This document shows, one piece after another, positions 59,405-64,000 of a stretch of DNA of 64,000 nt; position 1 is the stretch's first letter; each line of letters begins with the position of its first letter. A program made the position numbers and the translations under genes. The DNA comes from Helicoverpa zea (lineage: Eukaryota > Arthropoda > Insecta > Lepidoptera > Noctuidae). The stretch is taken from positions 8,990,001 through 9,054,000 of the forward strand of contig NC_061458.1 of the NCBI RefSeq assembly GCF_022581195.2, read 5' to 3'. The notes beneath the pieces were generated by a model that was not told the origin of the DNA, did not search any database, and saw only the letters and a list, made by a program, of their open reading frames with translations.

Positions 59405-60645
59405 TGGTACAAATATCACGCTGGTTCTCCAACTTCTAGATATTGTATGTTTCCTCAATTACAATCTTAGCACAATTACTATAATAGCTGTTATTATGTG
59501 CAATCATAATTTTTATTATTATACTTAGTAGGTATTATTTATAAGCATTTAATTATTTTTAATGTTTCATAAGCGGTAGTGACCTCTGATCAAGTAAGTA
59601 GTGATTTACAGATGATCTGATCCTGAAATTTCTACATATACCTACATTATTTATGTATTACAAATAAGTAAATATATTTATAAATAATAATAAAATACTT
59701 TAATTATTACATCATGTAATTGTAAACTTAATAGTTAATACCTAATAGTGTAATAAGTCAATATAATAGTTAAGAAATGCGATCCAACAAACTATGTTGT
59801 ATATAGTTTTGTTGCACATTTTGTACTTTTTATAATATAAAATGTAGCTTTTTAATAAGTAATAAAAAAAAAATATACTCTTTCAAACTTTAAGTTAGAC
59901 CACTATCCAAATATGTGCGTATTTAATTCAACCGTTAAAGCACGAATTGGATCGTGCAACCCACCCAGCTCACAATCATCAAGATCAATTAAAAAATGAA
60001 TCACAATAAATATTAAAAGAAATTCTTCAAGTGTCAAATGACAAAAGGGCAGAGGGCCTACCAAAAAATAAGACAAGTGACCTCACCATTAAAATTGACA
60101 AGCACGGAACTCGGAACTTCGCGAAAGGTGAACCCTAGCCGTGAAAGGCAATAATTATATTCACAGTTCATTACTATTCTGTAGGTTTCCCATTATTTTT
60201 TTAAGGTCTACATAAGTAGTTGGAAATATTCACAACGCCTAGATATTTTCAAGTTTTAATACTGAGAGTTTCACATTTCCACACGATGACAATATTTTGG
60301 TCAGGTCAATATCAACATTGCTGTACATAACTGACAAATAATCATTTTGGGAAACTATACTCAATCTAACTTACGCCAAATCTCTACAACAATACTCAGT
60401 ACTTAATCTACATTAGTTCTTAGTCCTCTCGGTTTTTAGAAATATGGTCTACTCTAAACTTTACAGTTGCTACTGAACGACAAACCATTTTCACATAAAC
60501 CTTCTTTTACAATACCCCATCAAGTTAACAAAAATTAACATTAAACATGCATTAAACATTTCTCGAAATCTCAGCCCCAACTGTCATCCGCATCATTGAC
60601 AGTTCAGACATTTACGATGCACAAGGCCGGTCACATTTATCACAT
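59405..60645. other. Non-coding, nothing recognised
   Basis: Strongly AT-rich (59450-59880), with A runs near 59865. No feature supported. Confidence 0.5.
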
Positions 60646-60649
60646 TAAC

Positions 60650-60884
60650 CGTTAATACATCGGAAGCAGCAATTTTTTATCCGATGCAGGTAAATGTTAG
60701 GGACAATAGCGACAGGTCTACTTGCCAACTTTCTGCGCTCGCGCCGGCAGCGATTGCTGAGAGTCGGTTGCGCGCGCCTCTGAGGTGCGCACGCGAATAC
60801 GATTCGATAAGCCGAAACTTCTGTGTGCATTCTATTCTTTTGTTTATTACAACTTGTATTAAAAACGTGATCTTTTTTTAATAT
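60650..60884 (+). promoter_or_regulatory. CpG-rich patch with downstream splice donor, possible promoter and non-coding first exon
   Basis: A CG-rich core (ctgcgctcgcgccggc, cggttgcgcgcgcctctg, aggtgcgcacgcgaatac) is followed by AT-rich sequence ending in atatGTAAGTATTGG at 60885, a consensus donor. This layout fits a promoter and 5' UTR exon on the plus strand. The 61- and 65-codon antiparallel frames are not credible genes. Confidence 0.3.
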
Positions 60885-60889
60885 GTAAG

Positions 60890-63100
60890 TATTGGTGTGA
60901 ATTTATGTAATATTTGTGTTAAATATTAGGCTTAAGCGATTTGTGTTTAAAGCGTTAGATTTAAATTCACGCAGTTTCACTTACCAACGATAGTTTAACT
61001 TAGAAACGTTTAAGTTAACTTTACAGTCATTTTCGATTGACCCGGGAGTTCAAATGAAACTATTCAACATTATAATAATTTATACCTTATGAATCTGAAT
61101 TAATAAATTTTCTCTACGTACAAAAGTAAACGTTGCGTTTGAGTTTCACTTTTCGCACGCACAATAAATAATTAATTTATAGAAGTTACTGGTAATATGA
61201 AGTAATCACAAATGAATTAGTAGGAACTAATATTTTGTACGGTAACATTCCGTCTAAATCACGTCGACCGATTAACGACGATGTTAATAGCTAATTACTA
61301 TGACGCGTTCTTAATTGTCGGTACAATAATATTTATAAGGATCTTAGACGCCTTTTTAGAATGAGATCGTATATCATTAGTGTTCCAAAGCCTTTATAGG
61401 TATAGGTATTCTAGTTAGTTGTTTCTCATCCCGAGGGAAATACTTCCCATACCTACCAGAATAAAACATAATTAATAAAATACACAATAATATGTGACTT
61501 GCAATTGGCTTTAAATTCCACAGTTAGATACTTATCTACTGAAAAGCAATAATCTTAACAATGACATTTTTAATATCCTATGCTTATTTGAGTGCATATA
61601 GGCACATAAATAAACATCTTATACCACTGCACTTTCAGATGATTTTTCAAAACAAATTACCAACTTCGAAAATACCATAATGTGTGCAAAGCCGGATAGT
61701 TAAAAACCGCGTTTTTCTACAAGGACATCAATTTATTATTTCTAAATATATAATGTATGCGGTACAAAAATCGTTAGCTAAAAATATTTTAAAATAACTC
61801 TATCAGGTAATAAAATACATCATATGTTTTTAACATCGATGAAAAAGGGAGATTATTGTTATGCAGGTAAGTAGGTGCCAAACAAGTACACAGATACCTA
61901 CCAAGATCGTAAAAAAAAAACTGCCGAGTACGATAGCCATAAATATTGTACATAGGATCAAAATTAATTAAAATTTTACTTCTTTTAAAACTTCTTTGCG
62001 GACAAAATATAAGACCGGCCAAAATATAAACATTCTAATGGGATCGGATGCAGTGTGCAACCTCATACAGTAGTACTACTAGCTAACGCTGGCCAATATT
62101 TCGCAAATTCGTATTGAATGCGCCCGCGCCGGCGTTCTTGCAATAACTTTAGTTTATTTTGTTTTTGTTGGTAAATGATTTTTGTTCATTTAGTAACACT
62201 ATTCTATTCTCGAATATAACGTGATACTGGTGATACTTCACTTTGGGTGTTCAAAAATCTTGCATAATTTGAACTCACATAGCGAAACACATGTTTTATA
62301 TTATCTTTTTTTCATGTCTTCAGCTAGTAGGTATAGTGATATCTTTTGTAAAACAGCAAGTACTTAACTGATTCTTAGAATAATTTTCGCGGGAAACTTT
62401 CACCAACTAGGTAGGTACTTATTGAACAGAAAACTGTTGCTATCGCTGCATCACGTTTTCATAATCAATAATTTCTAAGTAACATTTATTGAACAATGCC
62501 AGAAATATACAGAGCCTAACCCTCCCTTTTTTGTTTTGAAATCATCAAATGACTTACACTGTGGGTGCAGCGTGAGGTTCCTAATGTCAGACTTTTGCTA
62601 AATAAATCCCACCCTGTACCTTCTGGAGTTATCTGTGTCTGTTAATCTTGCTAACAATTATGCATCTCCCGACTGACCTAAAGCCCTAGTGTAGATGTGT
62701 AAATAGTCCAATGACACGTCCTTGAGCCATCAGTGCACAGTGACTGGGGAAGTGTTACGCATAGCAAGCCACAGTTTAGAAAGTCAAGCCGGTGCACCGA
62801 TTCATTGTTCGGTTCCTTCCGTTGATTACTTCACGCGTTCGCCGATCCGTTAATACTGAATTGCTGCAAACTGGGGCAAGTCTGTGAGACTAATGACTGA
62901 TATTAAATAGAAAACAAACACAGATTACGACATAGATGAATGAAATTGATGCTAAGATAGGAAGAGGTTTGAAAATGCCTCTGTTAGGAAGAGGTATGTG
63001 ATGGATGAGAAGGAATGAAGTCTTCTTCATTCCCGATAAAAAGGTCTAAATGTGATGAAAACTTTTACTATTTATACTCTATAAGACCAAAAGTTTTCTT
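60890..63100. other. Non-coding, nothing recognised
   Basis: AT-rich sequence with a small CG-rich core near 62120-62135 (gcgcccgcgccggcg). No gene or repeat boundary supported. Confidence 0.45.
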
Positions 63101-63104
63101 CTTA

Positions 63105-63130
63105 CTAGCTGTTTTACCCGTGTCCCAAAG
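63105..63130 (-). mobile_element. Helitron 3' terminus fragment
   Basis: actagctgttttacccg on the plus strand is, on the minus strand, cgggtaaaacagCTAG followed by T, like the terminus at 9105. Only about 25 bp are recognisable. Confidence 0.45.
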
Positions 63131-63458
63131 AGAACCACTTCAGCACCACAGGACATCATTCAGCAACACAGATAAAATATATATCCTTTCTCGGGCTCTA
63201 GCTAGACTCTCGGTGTACCAATGCTCATTTAGGTAAATCGAAACAGTAATTATGGTGTTAAAGCCGAATGTATGTAGGGATTGATTATAAATATAAGTAT
63301 TTTAGGAAGTCATTGCGAAACATCTAACAGTAAATAAATAAATAAAGAAAATATTTAAATTTAACTGTTAATATAGCTCCTATGGCCTCCGAATGACGGC
63401 GGAGTATGTGGTACTTATGGCCTTATGGCGAAATATATACAACAATGCGAGAATACTT
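63131..63458. other. Non-coding, nothing recognised
   Basis: No feature supported. Confidence 0.5.
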
Positions 63459-63630
63459 AGAGTACCTACTTGCACACTGCAAACTTTTAGTCTGCCGATA
63501 GTTTGTTTGAGCTCATAAACCAGTATGAAAATGAATGACAGTACACACATTACAGAGACCAAGTATTTAGCCGGGACCAGACCGACTAAGAAAAGTTTAA
63601 TCTGTTTAATCTGCAGTGTGCGGGTACTCT
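63459..63630 (-). mobile_element. MITE family 1, copy B (uninterrupted)
   Basis: The ends agagtacctacttgcacact and (right end, reversed) agagtacccgcacactgc are imperfect terminal inverted repeats. On the minus strand the body reads taaatacttggtctctg, taatgtgtgtactgtcatt, tttatgagctcaaac, actatcggcagactaaaag, tttgcagtgtgc, matching the two arms of copy A at 5439-6053 without the family-2 insertion. The 60- and 70-codon frames here are repeat-derived. Confidence 0.75.
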
Positions 63631-63639
63631 ACCTTGCAT

Positions 63640-64000
63640 GTTACTTTGTAGATATTATGGCTGCTATATTAGACGTTTACCAACATATAACAAAAAACAG
63701 TCATCTAAGATTTAACTATTATGCAAATATTCAGTAGGATTATACCGAAGAATGGTAAGTACGGTGCCAACTGACACCTAGTTGAGAAGCCGTGTTTTTT
63801 GCAAATATTTAATGATAATTTCAAAATTCCTGTTTGGAACTCAGTCTGCTTAGTCAACTACCAAAGTCATTAACTTTTGAATTTTTCAATGCCAACGTAT
63901 ATCATCAATGATGCCTTATATTTGTAAAAAATACTAGAATATTTCGAGCTCGATACAGGTTTGTCGACGCACAGACGCACTTAACACAGTCCTGATTTAT
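63640..64000. other. Non-coding, nothing recognised
   Basis: No feature supported to the window end. Confidence 0.5.

Noticed and set aside
1..64000. CRISPR arrays, bacterial defence operons, prophage or plasmid features
   Set aside because: No regularly spaced direct repeats, ribosome-binding-site-led operons or bacterial genes; the sequence is eukaryotic nuclear DNA.

Overview
This window is AT-rich eukaryotic nuclear DNA, almost certainly from a moth or butterfly (Lepidoptera). The evidence is the repeat content: short TC...CTAG Helitrons with a GCGG..CCGC end hairpin, a Drosophila-copia-like LTR element, an endonuclease/RT LINE with an esterase-type ORF1, TAA-flanked restriction-like-endonuclease LINE sequence, several lepidopteran-type 3' repeat tails, and abundant TAGGTACCTACCTA-like sequence. 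No prokaryotic operon, CRISPR array, rRNA gene or functional tRNA gene was seen. No complete host protein gene is present; the window looks like a gene desert or the interior of very large introns.

Layout. 1-3050: most of a Copia retrotransposon on the minus strand, open from its start codon to the window edge, with a half-tRNA initiator-Met primer site and its 5' LTR. 4376-6053: relics of non-LTR 3' ends and a MITE with a second MITE nested inside it; a second copy of the outer MITE, lacking that insertion, lies at 63459-63630. 6.1-52 kb: mostly unannotatable non-coding DNA with scattered Helitron, SINE and LINE-tail relics, a few CpG-rich patches (18.6-19.3, 33.0-33.2, 46.7-47.1, 47.8, 60.7 kb) and several exon-like stretches flanked by splice consensus (32097-32216, 40952-41054, 48079-48211, 50137-50288 plus 50397-50514). 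The last pair is notable because splicing a 108-nt GTAAGT...ACAG intron would create an ATG across the junction.

52.9-58.8 kb is a pile-up of retrotransposons. On the plus strand is the C-terminal end of a restriction-like-endonuclease LINE (R2/R4 group), ending in TAA repeats. Next comes a 705-bp GC-rich, highly structured segment bounded on both sides by TAA repeats. Its first 140 nt can fold into a nested arrangement resembling an HDV-like ribozyme, as occurs at the 5' ends of R2-type elements. It meets, tail to tail, a 4.5-kb minus-strand CR1/L2-like LINE with a coiled-coil/esterase ORF1 and an endonuclease/RT ORF2. That LINE is broken by one frameshift in each ORF and truncated at the 5' end.

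The mobile elements do not work together as a pathway; they are independent insertions. The most unusual locus is the TAA-flanked structured segment at 53640-54344. The most useful lead for host biology is the candidate spliced gene at 50.1-50.5 kb. Nothing was searched against databases; family assignments rest on motifs and remembered features of these families.
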